The notes under the pieces were generated by a model that saw only the letters and a list, made by a program, of their open reading frames with translations, searched no databases and had not been told where the DNA came from. Below, piece after piece: positions 16,872-25,281 of a stretch of 64,000 bases of DNA; positions within the stretch are counted from its first letter, which is position 1; every line of letters begins with the position of its first letter. A program made the position numbers and the translations under genes. Source of the stretch: an uncultured Bacteroidota bacterium (GTDB taxonomy: Bacteria; Bacteroidota; Bacteroidia; 2-12-FULL-35-15); NCBI GenBank assembly GCA_903847205.1, contig CAINDA010000044.1, forward strand, positions 186,001 to 250,000, given 5' to 3'.

Positions 16872-18059
16872 ATGAAAATACTTTTGGTTCATAATACTTA
16901 CCAACAAAGAGGAGGAGAGGATTCTGTATTTGAAGCAGAAATTAAATTGCTTTCGGAAAAAGGTCATACCATTGAAAAAATGGTTTTTGATAATCATTCG
17001 ATCGAATCAGTTTGTGACAAATTTTTAACCGGAATAGGAACAATTTATAATTCTCGGTCTGGGAAAAAAATAGTTGAATTGATTCAGCATTTTTCTCCTG
17101 ATGTTATTCATGTACATAATTTTTTTCCATTAGTTTCTCCCGCTGTTTTTTATGTTGCAAAAAGAAAACAAATTCCAATTGTTATCACCCTTCATAATTA
17201 CCGGTTAATATGTGCAAATGGACTTCTTTTAAGAAAAGAACAAGTATGCGAAGATTGCACAAATAAAATCTTGCCTTTAGATGGAATTTTACATAAATGT
17301 TATCGTGATTCCTTTTTTCAATCAGCTGCTGTTACCTTAATGTCGTCCGTTCATAAACTTTCTGGAACATGGAAAAACTATATTGATTGTTACATTGCAC
17401 TTACTAAGTTCGCCAAAGAAAAATTTATAGATTCGGCATTAAAACTAGTTCCTGAAAAAGTAGTTGTTAAACCCAATTTTGTTTCTGACCCTGGAGAATA
17501 CAAAGGAGAAAGAGAAGACTATTTTTTATTTGTTGGTCGTTTATCAGAAGAAAAAGGGATTCGTATTTTATTAGATGCCTTTAAAGAGGGCAAATTGAAA
17601 TTGAAAATTATAGGTGATGGGCCTTTAAAAAAAATGGTAAAAGATTTTTCACTTCAGCATCCTAATATTGAATTTCTTGGCTTTCGTGAAAAATCATACG
17701 TTATAAATACAATGGAAAAATCGATGGCGTTAATTTTTCCATCCTTATGGTATGAAGGATTTCCTGTGACCATTGCTGAAGCCATGGCCACAGGAACACC
17801 TGTTATTTCCTCTAACATCGGAAGCCAGGGAGAAATAATAGCTGATAATTTTAATGGATTGTTGTTTCAATGTGGAAATTTAAAGGATTTAAATGAAAAA
17901 ATTTCTTTTTTTTATTCCAATGTTGCTCATCTCAAACATCTTTATTTGAATGCAAGAAATTCATATCTTGAAAATTATAATCCAGACAAGAATTATGAAA
18001 CACTAATGAATATTTACAAACATGTTATTGCTAATTATGGAACGAAAAGAAATAATTAG
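16872..18059 (+). CDS. Glycosyltransferase family 4 protein
   Basis: 395 aa. N-terminal half MKILLVHNTYQQRGGEDSVF, VIHVHNFFPLVSPAVFY and VITLHNYRLICANG; an insertion with a Cys cluster (EQVCEDCTNK and LHKCYRD, about 117-140) that occurs in many enzymes of this sub-group. C-terminal half DYFLFVGRLSEEKGIRILLD, then IFPSLWYEGFPVTIAEAMAT with the EGFP..xxEA donor signature and GTPVISSNIGSQGEII. Retaining sugar transferase of the lipid-linked unit. The next gene starts inside its 3' end. Donor not predictable. Confidence 0.88.
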   Translation: MKILLVHNTYQQRGGEDSVFEAEIKLLSEKGHTIEKMVFDNHSIESVCDKFLTGIGTIYNSRSGKKIVELIQHFSPDVIHVHNFFPLVSPAVFYVAKRKQIPIVITLHNYRLICANGLLLRKEQVCEDCTNKILPLDGILHKCYRDSFFQSAAVTLMSSVHKLSGTWKNYIDCYIALTKFAKEKFIDSALKLVPEKVVVKPNFVSDPGEYKGEREDYFLFVGRLSEEKGIRILLDAFKEGKLKLKIIGDGPLKKMVKDFSLQHPNIEFLGFREKSYVINTMEKSMALIFPSLWYEGFPVTIAEAMATGTPVISSNIGSQGEIIADNFNGLLFQCGNLKDLNEKISFFYSNVAHLKHLYLNARNSYLENYNPDKNYETLMNIYKHVIANYGTKRNN

Positions 18060-18795
18060 TTTGAATATTAATACAGGCAGTTATAATAGTGCCATCTCTG
18101 AAATAATCGATTTAGCAAAGAAAAGAATTTCTTCTTATGTCTGTTTTTCCAATGTTCATATGATTATTGAAGGACATAAGAATCCTGAATTTAAAAAGTT
18201 AGTAAATAATTCTACTTTTTCATTTCCAGATGGTATGCCATTAGTTTTTGCATTCAAAGCATTGTATGGAATGAAGCAGGATAGGATTGCTGGTATTGAT
18301 TTTATGATGGACGCATTAAAAGAGTGTAAAAAAAAACAATTGTCGATTTTTCTCTTCGGTTCTACTACCCTCGTATTGGAAGCCTTATCGAAAAACATTT
18401 CAAAAACTTTTCCTAACCTAATTATTGCGGGAAAACTATCACCTCCGTTTAAAGAATTTTCTTCATCTGAAAACGAATTGTTTATTCAAACAATAAATAA
18501 TTCTGGAGCAAATATGGTATTCGTTTCCTTAGGTTGTCCCAAGCAAGAAATGTGGATGGCAAAACATTACGATAAAATAAAAGCTCCGTTGTTGGGGGTT
18601 GGTGCGGCTTTTGAAATTCATGCTAAACTTATAAAACGGGCACCAGTATGGATGCAGAAAACTGGATTAGAGTGGTTGTATCGATTTATTCAGGAGCCTG
18701 GTAGATTATGGAAACGATACATGGTTACAAATTCACTATTCGTTTTTTTATTAATCAAAGAAATTATTGCAGTGAAATTTAAATTTAAAAAATAA
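18037..18795 (+). CDS. WecG/TagA/CpsF-family glycosyltransferase (GT26)
   Basis: 252 aa from the ATG at 18037 (MERKEIISLNINTG); an in-frame ATG five codons earlier is possible but adds only a leucine stretch. The start lies inside the preceding gene by 23 bp. Family marks: YVCFSNVHMIIEGHKNPEF, STFSFPDGMPLVFAFK (catalytic-Asp region), IAGIDFMMDAL, LFGSTTLVLEAL, MVFVSLGCPKQEMWMAKH and a basic C-terminal membrane-binding part (EPGRLWKRYMVTN). GT26 enzymes add the second sugar (for example ManNAcA or GlcA) to an undecaprenyl-PP-linked sugar, so this one probably acts right after the initiating transferase encoded at 23540-24895. Confidence 0.9.
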   Translation: MERKEIISLNINTGSYNSAISEIIDLAKKRISSYVCFSNVHMIIEGHKNPEFKKLVNNSTFSFPDGMPLVFAFKALYGMKQDRIAGIDFMMDALKECKKKQLSIFLFGSTTLVLEALSKNISKTFPNLIIAGKLSPPFKEFSSSENELFIQTINNSGANMVFVSLGCPKQEMWMAKHYDKIKAPLLGVGAAFEIHAKLIKRAPVWMQKTGLEWLYRFIQEPGRLWKRYMVTNSLFVFLLIKEIIAVKFKFKK

Positions 18796-18803
18796 TTAGT
18801 GAC

Positions 18804-20048
18804 ATGAATGTTCCAACATTTTTTAGTCGAAGCAGTTCAGAAAAACGAAATTATTTTTTGTTATTGCTTATCGTTGTTACATTCCCGTATACTTTTAAAG
18901 CGCAAATAAATAGTATTCTAATTATACTTCTCATTGCCAACTGGCTATTGCAAGGCAATTTCATTTCTAAAAATAAATTCACTTATGTTTTTATTTTTTT
19001 TTATATACTTCATATTGTCGGACTTTTTTTTTCCGACAATAGAAATGAAGGGCTTTTTGAACTTGAAAAAAAATTAAGCCTTTTCATTTTTCCATTAATT
19101 TTTTCTAACATCCCTGTGCTTAGCCCAAAGCAAATAAAAAATATTTTTTTAGGATTTGTTATATCATGTTTTACTGCTTCTGTAATATGCCTTTGTTACG
19201 CGCTGTTTCAGTATGTAGCTTATAACGACAATCAATATTTTTCGTACCATCCCTTGGTTCAAATTATTGGTATGCATGCTATTTATATGGCAATGTATAT
19301 TTGTTTATGCATTTTTATCATTGTTTATTATTATGGAAATATTGTGTTTGAAGAAACAGGTTTACTGAAAAAGCTAATTTTCTTTTTCAGTATAATTTAT
19401 TTCGTGGTGTTTCTGTTTTTACTGTCAGCACGAGCTGAAATTGTTGCTTTTTTTATTATTGCATTTGCTGGTATTTTTATTTATGCTTTCAAAAGAAGAA
19501 AAGTGATTCAAGCATTTGGATTAGCGGGCATTTTACTGCTATTTTTTGCAATTTTAATTTATTTCAATCCACAAAATAAAGAACGCTTTAAAGAAGCCAT
19601 TAATTATAAATCACAATATTCAATTGATAAACAATGGGGAGGGAGGGCAGAACGTTTATTGATGTGGGATTGTAGCATGGATTTAGTGAAAGATAATTTA
19701 TTAACTGGTGTAGGTACTGGAGATGCTCAAGGAGAATTAAATACTTGTTATAAAACAAAAAATTATGGAGCACTTCTTTATTATCCAGATACACAATACA
19801 ATTCACATAATCAGTATTTGCAAACAACCATAGATATTGGCATTTTGGGTTTAGCAGTGCTCCTAATTTGTTTTTTTATGGTTGCGAAAGGTGCAATTGA
19901 TGTTAAAAATTATTTGGGCTTATCTTTTATAATTTTATTCGCTATCTGTTCCTTTACAGAATCAATGCTGGAGTCTAATAAAGGAATTGTTTTTTATTCT
20001 TTTTTTAGCTCACTTTTTTTATTTCATCAGTATAAGGAGAGTCAATAA
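18804..20048 (+). CDS. O-antigen ligase/polymerase family membrane protein (Wzy_C type)
   Basis: 414 aa, 11-12 hydrophobic segments. The periplasmic loop between later helices ends with QYNSHNQYLQTTIDIGILGL, the HNxYLQ...G..G signature of the Wzy_C/WaaL domain (PF04932), preceded by RLLMWDCSMDLVKDNLLTGV. Such proteins either join the finished glycan to lipid A core or polymerise units. It starts 8 bp after the GT26 stop and is followed 5 bp later by the MBOAT gene. Whether it acts as ligase or as polymerase cannot be settled, since the locus holds a second candidate at 15449-16834. Confidence 0.8.
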   Translation: MNVPTFFSRSSSEKRNYFLLLLIVVTFPYTFKAQINSILIILLIANWLLQGNFISKNKFTYVFIFFYILHIVGLFFSDNRNEGLFELEKKLSLFIFPLIFSNIPVLSPKQIKNIFLGFVISCFTASVICLCYALFQYVAYNDNQYFSYHPLVQIIGMHAIYMAMYICLCIFIIVYYYGNIVFEETGLLKKLIFFFSIIYFVVFLFLLSARAEIVAFFIIAFAGIFIYAFKRRKVIQAFGLAGILLLFFAILIYFNPQNKERFKEAINYKSQYSIDKQWGGRAERLLMWDCSMDLVKDNLLTGVGTGDAQGELNTCYKTKNYGALLYYPDTQYNSHNQYLQTTIDIGILGLAVLLICFFMVAKGAIDVKNYLGLSFIILFAICSFTESMLESNKGIVFYSFFSSLFLFHQYKESQ

Positions 20049-20053
20049 AAATT

Positions 20054-21442
20054 ATGTTGTTTACTACTTATCAATACGCTATTTTTTTAGTTACACTATT
20101 TGTGTTGTATTGGTCTATTGGGAATAGAAAAGTACAAAACGTGCTATTGCTTTTGGCGAGTTATTTATTCTACGGTTGGTTCACTCCTTGGTTTTGTATC
20201 CTATTATTATCGTCCTCTATTATGGACTATTGCATAGGCTTATGGATGCAGCGTTATCAAGCTCATAAAAAACAATTATTGATTTTAAGTTTAACTACCA
20301 ATCTTGGGATTCTTGGTGTTTTTAAATATTTCAATTTTTTTGCTGAAAATGTTTCAATTGCCTTAACTTCTATAGGCTTTCATCCAGGTAACTTGACTTT
20401 AAATATTATATTGCCAGTAGGTATTTCATTTTATACATTTCAATCACTCAGTTATACGATAGATGTTTATCGAGGAAAGTTGGAAGCAAGAAAAAATATA
20501 ATTGATTTTATGTTGTTCGTTTCTTTCTTCCCTCAATTGGTGGCCGGTCCTATTGAACGAGCGACGCATTTACTTCCCCAGATAGAATCTAATCGTATTT
20601 TTAGTTGGTCAATATTTGGTTATGTTATTCCTTTTTTTGTTCGTGGCTATTTGAAAAAATTAGTAATTGCAGATAATGTTTCAATTTATGCAGATAAAGT
20701 TTTTATGCTCGATCATCCTTCAATGCTCCTCATAGTGGCTGGTGGGCTTGCATTTACTGTTCAAATTTATGCAGACTTTTCTGCTTATACAGATATCGCG
20801 AGAGGCTCAGCTAAGCTATTTGGTTTTGATTTAATGAAAAATTTCGATTTTCCTTACTTGGCAATATCGCCATCTGATTTTTGGAGAAGATGGCACATTT
20901 CATTTTCCTCTTGGATACGCGACTATTTATATATTCCACTTGGTGGTTCAAAAAATAAAACAGTTTTTGGTTTTGCACTCGTATTAATTGTAAGTATGGG
21001 GCTTAGCGGCTTTTGGCACGGTGCCTCTTGGCATTTTGTAATGTGGGGTTTGTATTATGCACTATTAATTTTTATTTATCGTCAATTAGGAATGGGAGGA
21101 AAGTGGCAACCCAAGGGCATTTTTAAAACTTCAATTGCGCGGCTTGTTATGTTTTGTTTCACTGTATTTGGTTGGATATTGTTTAGAACGCCTGACATAG
21201 ATTGGCTGGCAAATGTATTGTTGAACGCAACTACAGGATTAGGTGGAAATGAATTCATCGTTTCATTACAAATTATAGTATTTGTGATTTTTTATTCCAT
21301 TCCATTGCTTGTGTTTGCTTTTCTCGATTTAGTTTTACCTAGTAACAAATGGATTCAAGCCACTGTTTATGCACTTTGTGTAGTTACTATTTGTATTTTA
21401 CTTAGGGATAAGGGACAAGATTTTATCTACTTTCAATTTTGA
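20054..21442 (+). CDS. MBOAT-family O-acyltransferase (AlgI-like)
   Basis: 462 aa, about 11 membrane segments. Motifs: LLASYLFYGWFTPWF at the N terminus, LPVGISFYTFQSLSYTIDVY, FFPQLVAGPIERATHLLPQ, DFWRRWHISFSSWIRDYLYI, and the active-site region GLSGFWHGASWHFVMWG with the invariant His at residue 322 (second His at 327). AlgI/PatA-type MBOATs carry acyl groups across the inner membrane for O-acetylation of exported polysaccharides. The next gene overlaps in context and encodes an SGNH-like protein, the usual partner that receives the acyl group and places it on the glycan. Likely role: periplasmic acetylation of this polysaccharide. Confidence 0.92.
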   Translation: MLFTTYQYAIFLVTLFVLYWSIGNRKVQNVLLLLASYLFYGWFTPWFCILLLSSSIMDYCIGLWMQRYQAHKKQLLILSLTTNLGILGVFKYFNFFAENVSIALTSIGFHPGNLTLNIILPVGISFYTFQSLSYTIDVYRGKLEARKNIIDFMLFVSFFPQLVAGPIERATHLLPQIESNRIFSWSIFGYVIPFFVRGYLKKLVIADNVSIYADKVFMLDHPSMLLIVAGGLAFTVQIYADFSAYTDIARGSAKLFGFDLMKNFDFPYLAISPSDFWRRWHISFSSWIRDYLYIPLGGSKNKTVFGFALVLIVSMGLSGFWHGASWHFVMWGLYYALLIFIYRQLGMGGKWQPKGIFKTSIARLVMFCFTVFGWILFRTPDIDWLANVLLNATTGLGGNEFIVSLQIIVFVIFYSIPLLVFAFLDLVLPSNKWIQATVYALCVVTICILLRDKGQDFIYFQF

Positions 21443-21453
21443 AATTAATTTTA

Positions 21454-22551
21454 ATGAGTAATAATAAATCATACAAGAACCAATCAAACACTAACGCTGA
21501 TGCTAAAGAGGAACCAATTTCATCTTTGAAATTTAGACATTTCCTTTGGATACTTTTTTTGATTGTACTTTGTAATTTATTTTTTTTTCCAATAAATAAA
21601 ACAATTATTAGCCATAAAGTTGATTCAAAAGGTGATTCCTATTCTTACGATTCGTTAGTACAGAAAATGAACATTTCACATCCAAAAGTTATTTTGTTAG
21701 GAAACTCTATGGTTGGAAATGGTATAAACATTGAGTATTTCACTAATTTAACAAAAACAGCAACTTATATACTTTATGTTGGTGGCAGTGAATCGGCATG
21801 GTGGTATTTAGCATTTAAAAATATCATATGTAAATCAAAAAATCATATTCCAACAGTGGCTCTTTTTTTTAGAGACAATGAATTAACAGACCCTACATAC
21901 AGAGTCACTGGTTCATTCAAACCTAGAATTGATATGTTATGCGATAGTAATGAGCCTGTTTTGGATCATTTGGCATACTTTAATAGGATGGCAGATTTTG
22001 ATTTTATGCTCAATTCGTATTGGCCATTGTATCAAAAAAAAGATTCAATAAAGAGAAAAATAGATGTTTTTATTAAAGAAAAAACTGCAGCATATTTTTT
22101 AAATATGTCTTGTAATGATCTGGATGGTGCGATAAAAACAGTATTTGCAGATACAAATATGAACAAGGAAATATTTACCAAATATCAATTTAAAATAGAT
22201 CAAAATGCAAGTTCGGAATTTGATTTTAAAAGAAATGTGAATTCATCCTTTTTACCACAAATTATTTCTTTGGCTAAACAAAACAATATTAAACTTCTTT
22301 TTGTTCGTGTAAAAAAACGACGAGATTTACTTCCTAATAGTCAGCCACCGGAAATATTAGCATACATCCATGACTTAAGTGAATATTTTAAGAAACTAAA
22401 TATTACTTTTATTGATTTTACAAATAATAAAAATATTAAAGAAAAGGACTACACCGAAGGAGATCATTTAGATAATCGTAATCCTCCAATGACTTTTACA
22501 AAATTGGTTGCTGATACACTGCCGCAATTCTATTTAAAAACAAATTATTAA
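21454..22551 (+). CDS. Membrane-anchored SGNH-hydrolase-like partner of the MBOAT protein
   Basis: 365 aa from ATG 21454 (MSNNKSYKN); the TTG at 21439 overlaps the MBOAT stop and is less likely. One membrane segment (about 30-50, FLWILFLIVLCNLFFF) puts the rest in the periplasm. SGNH-type features are VILLGNSMVGNGINIEYF (block I, with Ser in the GNS motif), and near the C terminus YTEGDHLDNRNPPMTF (a block V-like D-x-x-H pattern read as GDHLD). The position right after an MBOAT gene mirrors the AlgI-AlgJ/X and DltB-DltD pairs. It likely completes O-acyl transfer to the polysaccharide outside the inner membrane. The family is divergent, so the catalytic residues are tentative. Confidence 0.68.
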   Translation: MSNNKSYKNQSNTNADAKEEPISSLKFRHFLWILFLIVLCNLFFFPINKTIISHKVDSKGDSYSYDSLVQKMNISHPKVILLGNSMVGNGINIEYFTNLTKTATYILYVGGSESAWWYLAFKNIICKSKNHIPTVALFFRDNELTDPTYRVTGSFKPRIDMLCDSNEPVLDHLAYFNRMADFDFMLNSYWPLYQKKDSIKRKIDVFIKEKTAAYFLNMSCNDLDGAIKTVFADTNMNKEIFTKYQFKIDQNASSEFDFKRNVNSSFLPQIISLAKQNNIKLLFVRVKKRRDLLPNSQPPEILAYIHDLSEYFKKLNITFIDFTNNKNIKEKDYTEGDHLDNRNPPMTFTKLVADTLPQFYLKTNY

Positions 22552-22570
22552 TCGAGTTCTTAAATTATTA

Positions 22571-23446
22571 TTATTCATTTATCTGATTTTTTAAAACATA
22601 ATTTTTTCTTAATAACCACATCAAACCTAAAATGAAACTTGAAATAAATCCTAACCCAATATTAAATAATAAACTTGCTGAAGAAATAGCAGGAGAAAAC
22701 CCAATTATTACTTCAAAACTATTATTAAGTTCCCTTTGTTCTTCAATATTTAATTGAGATTTGTACAGATTCATACCTTCCTGATAAACTTTAACAGGGT
22801 CGATAGACTCCCCTAAAATTATTCCATTCCCCATGCTTCGCGGTAAAATACTTTTATTGACAATGCGTTTTAAACTATCAACTGAAATTATTTCAGTTTT
22901 TATTTTTTCTTCATATAGATCCAAATATTCTTTACTAATTTGTTTTCTTTTGGTTGCATATTCATTAGATTCTAAGAAATTCAAAATTCGTTTTTGAAGG
23001 CTGTCTAAAATCCTTCTATCAAATACTTTTACTTCTATTTTAAAATTGGAAACTTTTAAAAGTGAATCATTATCAGATTCCTTAACTATTGATTTGTATG
23101 AAATGCCCTTTACCTGTTTTGCCATTTTCAGATCAATTCCCAACTTATTGGCAAGAATGGTGTCATTATGAGGTATTACGGTAAGACCGTTAATCAAATC
23201 AGAACATTGACCATTATTTAAACGGCTGTGAGACATCATAAGCTCACTAATATAAACTGGTTTTTTCAAGTAAAATACTCCTATACTTATACCAACCCCA
23301 ACGATGATAAAAGCTATAAGCGTTTTTATGTTTTTAATGAAAAAAAGTCTTAACTCTCTAACAAATCGAAATAAATTCAAAAACCCTTTTTTAATGCTTT
23401 TAAAAACAGAAGTCAAGTCTATTTCTTCAGAATGATTATTTTCCAT
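22571..23446 (-). CDS. Wzz-like polysaccharide chain-length determinant
   Basis: 291 aa. N-terminal cytoplasmic ~45 residues (EEIDLTSVFKSIKKGF), first membrane helix at about 44-63, a periplasmic middle of about 190 residues with coiled-coil character (ILDSLQKRILNFLESNEYAT, then LYEEKIKTEIISVDSLKRIV), second helix near 258-280, short charged end. This two-helix plan is that of the polysaccharide co-polymerase (Wzz/PCP) family, though the usual proline-glycine motif by helix 2 is weak (GFSPAISSASLLF). It is downstream of the initiating transferase on the minus strand and convergent with the rest of the locus (19 bp gap). It would set the glycan length. No tyrosine kinase domain is present. Confidence 0.7.
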   Translation of the reverse strand: MENNHSEEIDLTSVFKSIKKGFLNLFRFVRELRLFFIKNIKTLIAFIIVGVGISIGVFYLKKPVYISELMMSHSRLNNGQCSDLINGLTVIPHNDTILANKLGIDLKMAKQVKGISYKSIVKESDNDSLLKVSNFKIEVKVFDRRILDSLQKRILNFLESNEYATKRKQISKEYLDLYEEKIKTEIISVDSLKRIVNKSILPRSMGNGIILGESIDPVKVYQEGMNLYKSQLNIEEQRELNNSFEVIIGFSPAISSASLLFNIGLGFISSFILGLMWLLRKNYVLKNQINE

Positions 23447-23539
23447 TTTGATTGTATTGTGATGTATGGTATTTATTATTTATAAAAAAATAAACGTTGT
23501 TGATATTAATATTTTTTTTATAGAAAAGCCAAAAGTAGT

Positions 23540-24895
23540 TTAAAAAGCATTATCATCTTTTTTAAATAAAGACGTTAGTGTAAAATAAACTACTTTTAGA
23601 TCTAAATAAAATGTCCAGTTTTCAATATAAAATCTATCCACCCTTGCCCGCATCTTCATCTGGTATAACTCTTTTGTTTCTCCCCGATAACCCATTACTT
23701 GCGATAGTCCTGTAATCCCAGGTTTTACAGAATGGCGAACCATATACTTATCAACCGTTTGAGAATACATTTCGGTATGTTTCAGCATGTGCGGACGAGG
23801 ACCCACTATAGACATGGTGCCCAATAAAACATTGAAAAATTGCGGAAATTCGTCTAAATTTGTTTTCCTTAAGAAAGCCCCTAACTTCGTAAACCTAGGA
23901 TCATTTTTTGTTGCCTGAAGAATATGAGCTTCATCATTTACTCTCATGGTTCTGAATTTAAAACAATCAAATGGTGCATTGTTTAAACCGCTCCTTTTTT
24001 GAACAAAAAATACCGGGCCTTTAGAATCGATTAATATTAGGCATGCTATGATTGGCATAAGCCAGGACAAAATAAAAATTATAACCAGTAAAGAAAAACA
24101 AAAATCAAAACACCTTTTCAAATATTGATTTGGTATTTCATCAAATGGATTTTTACGAATGAGAAGGAGTGGAATTAATTCGAGATAACTTAAAACAAAA
24201 TTATACCCTAAAACACCTGAAGAATCAGGAATAAATTTAATTGTAATCAGGTTGTTTTCTGCAAACTTAATTATCGAATCCAATCTGTCTTTGTCAACTT
24301 TTTCCAAGGAACATATTATTTCACTTACATTATTGTTTAAAACAAAATGTTCAACTTCAGAAAATGTTCCTAAAATTTTTTCATTAGCCGCAGCCTTACT
24401 ATTATTTGAGAAAAAACCTAATACGACAAAACCATATTCAGGACGTTTTTTAATAAATTCTTTTAAATAGATGCTATTTGTACTTAGTCCAACTATTACA
24501 ATATTTTTCTTGTTTTTATCAGTTCGTATTAACCATTTTGATAGAATAAAAAAAACTATAATCCGCCATGCTATAAGCGATATAAAGAGCCAAAGCGAAT
24601 AGTACAAAAATTGGCTGTCCGAAAATTGATTCTTATGAAAAAAACTCATAAAAGCATAAAAGACAAGGAAATAAAAGACAAATAAAGTGCTTAAATTTAA
24701 AATGCCGGTTAGAATTCCGCCAGAGCGGTTAGTGTAATAATATTTTGTAAAAAAAGTGCTTAGGAACCAGGCAATATTGGAGAAGATTATAATATTAGAG
24801 GCATCAGATTCCTGTGGACGAAAAAACAAAATTAATAATATAACATTTATTATTATTAACTCACCTATAAGATTTAAACGAATTAAATATCTCAT
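23540..24895 (-). CDS. Undecaprenyl-phosphate sugar phosphotransferase (WcaJ/EpsE-like)
   Basis: 451 aa. Four N-terminal membrane helices (to about residue 125), a Rossmann-like CoA-binding-type domain (NIVIVGLSTNSIYLKEFI, about 131-148), and a C-terminal bacterial sugar transferase domain (PF02397): YLKRCFDFCFSLLVI, FFVQKRSGLNNAPFDCFKFR, TMRV, LRKTNLDEFPQFFNVLLG, MSIVGPRPHM and VKPGITGLSQVMGYRGET. This is the full-length polyisoprenylphosphate hexose-1-phosphate transferase type. It starts polysaccharide assembly by moving a sugar phosphate, usually glucose-1-P, onto undecaprenyl phosphate at the inner membrane. It leads a minus-strand pair with the Wzz-like gene and has its own promoter at 25014-25044. 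Confidence 0.92.
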   Translation of the reverse strand: MRYLIRLNLIGELIIINVILLILFFRPQESDASNIIIFSNIAWFLSTFFTKYYYTNRSGGILTGILNLSTLFVFYFLVFYAFMSFFHKNQFSDSQFLYYSLWLFISLIAWRIIVFFILSKWLIRTDKNKKNIVIVGLSTNSIYLKEFIKKRPEYGFVVLGFFSNNSKAAANEKILGTFSEVEHFVLNNNVSEIICSLEKVDKDRLDSIIKFAENNLITIKFIPDSSGVLGYNFVLSYLELIPLLLIRKNPFDEIPNQYLKRCFDFCFSLLVIIFILSWLMPIIACLILIDSKGPVFFVQKRSGLNNAPFDCFKFRTMRVNDEAHILQATKNDPRFTKLGAFLRKTNLDEFPQFFNVLLGTMSIVGPRPHMLKHTEMYSQTVDKYMVRHSVKPGITGLSQVMGYRGETKELYQMKMRARVDRFYIENWTFYLDLKVVYFTLTSLFKKDDNAF

Positions 24896-25281
24896 ACAAA
24901 AAATTTTCTGATGGTCTTACTTCTGCAATAATTTTGTGAGCAAAATTCAATACCAATTTTTTTTTTGGAATAGACGCACAATATACAATAAATCAGTTTA
25001 CCCATCTAATTTGCAAAAATAAATCTATTCTTTAAATTTCCAAACTATGCATACAAAATTCGTTGACAAATATAAAAACGAGAAATTATTCAATTATATT
25101 TTAAAAATATTCTTTTGAACGCGATGGTGTTTGATCGACTCAAAAAGAAACTACCTTTGATACTTTACAATTGGCGGTATTAAAAAGAGCTCTAAAATTA
25201 TTAATTTTGCAAGTAAGATATTTCAAGTAAAATTTAAAACAGAACTCGATTATAGAAACAATTTCATTTTTAATTTTATTT
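24896..25281. other. Divergent intergenic region between wcaJ-like and capD-like genes
   Basis: 386 bp, very AT-rich, no gene. It holds the minus-strand promoter at 25014-25044. For the plus-strand gene a lone TAATTTTG at 25202-25209 fits the -7 element but has no TTTG at the right distance. Confidence 0.5.
25014..25044 (-). promoter_or_regulatory. Bacteroidota-type promoter for the initiating transferase gene
   Basis: Minus strand: TTTG (25044-25041), 19-bp spacer, TATTTTTG (25021-25014), an exact match to TTTG-N19-TAnnTTTG. It implies a leader of about 110 nt before the ATG at 24895. Confidence 0.6.
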
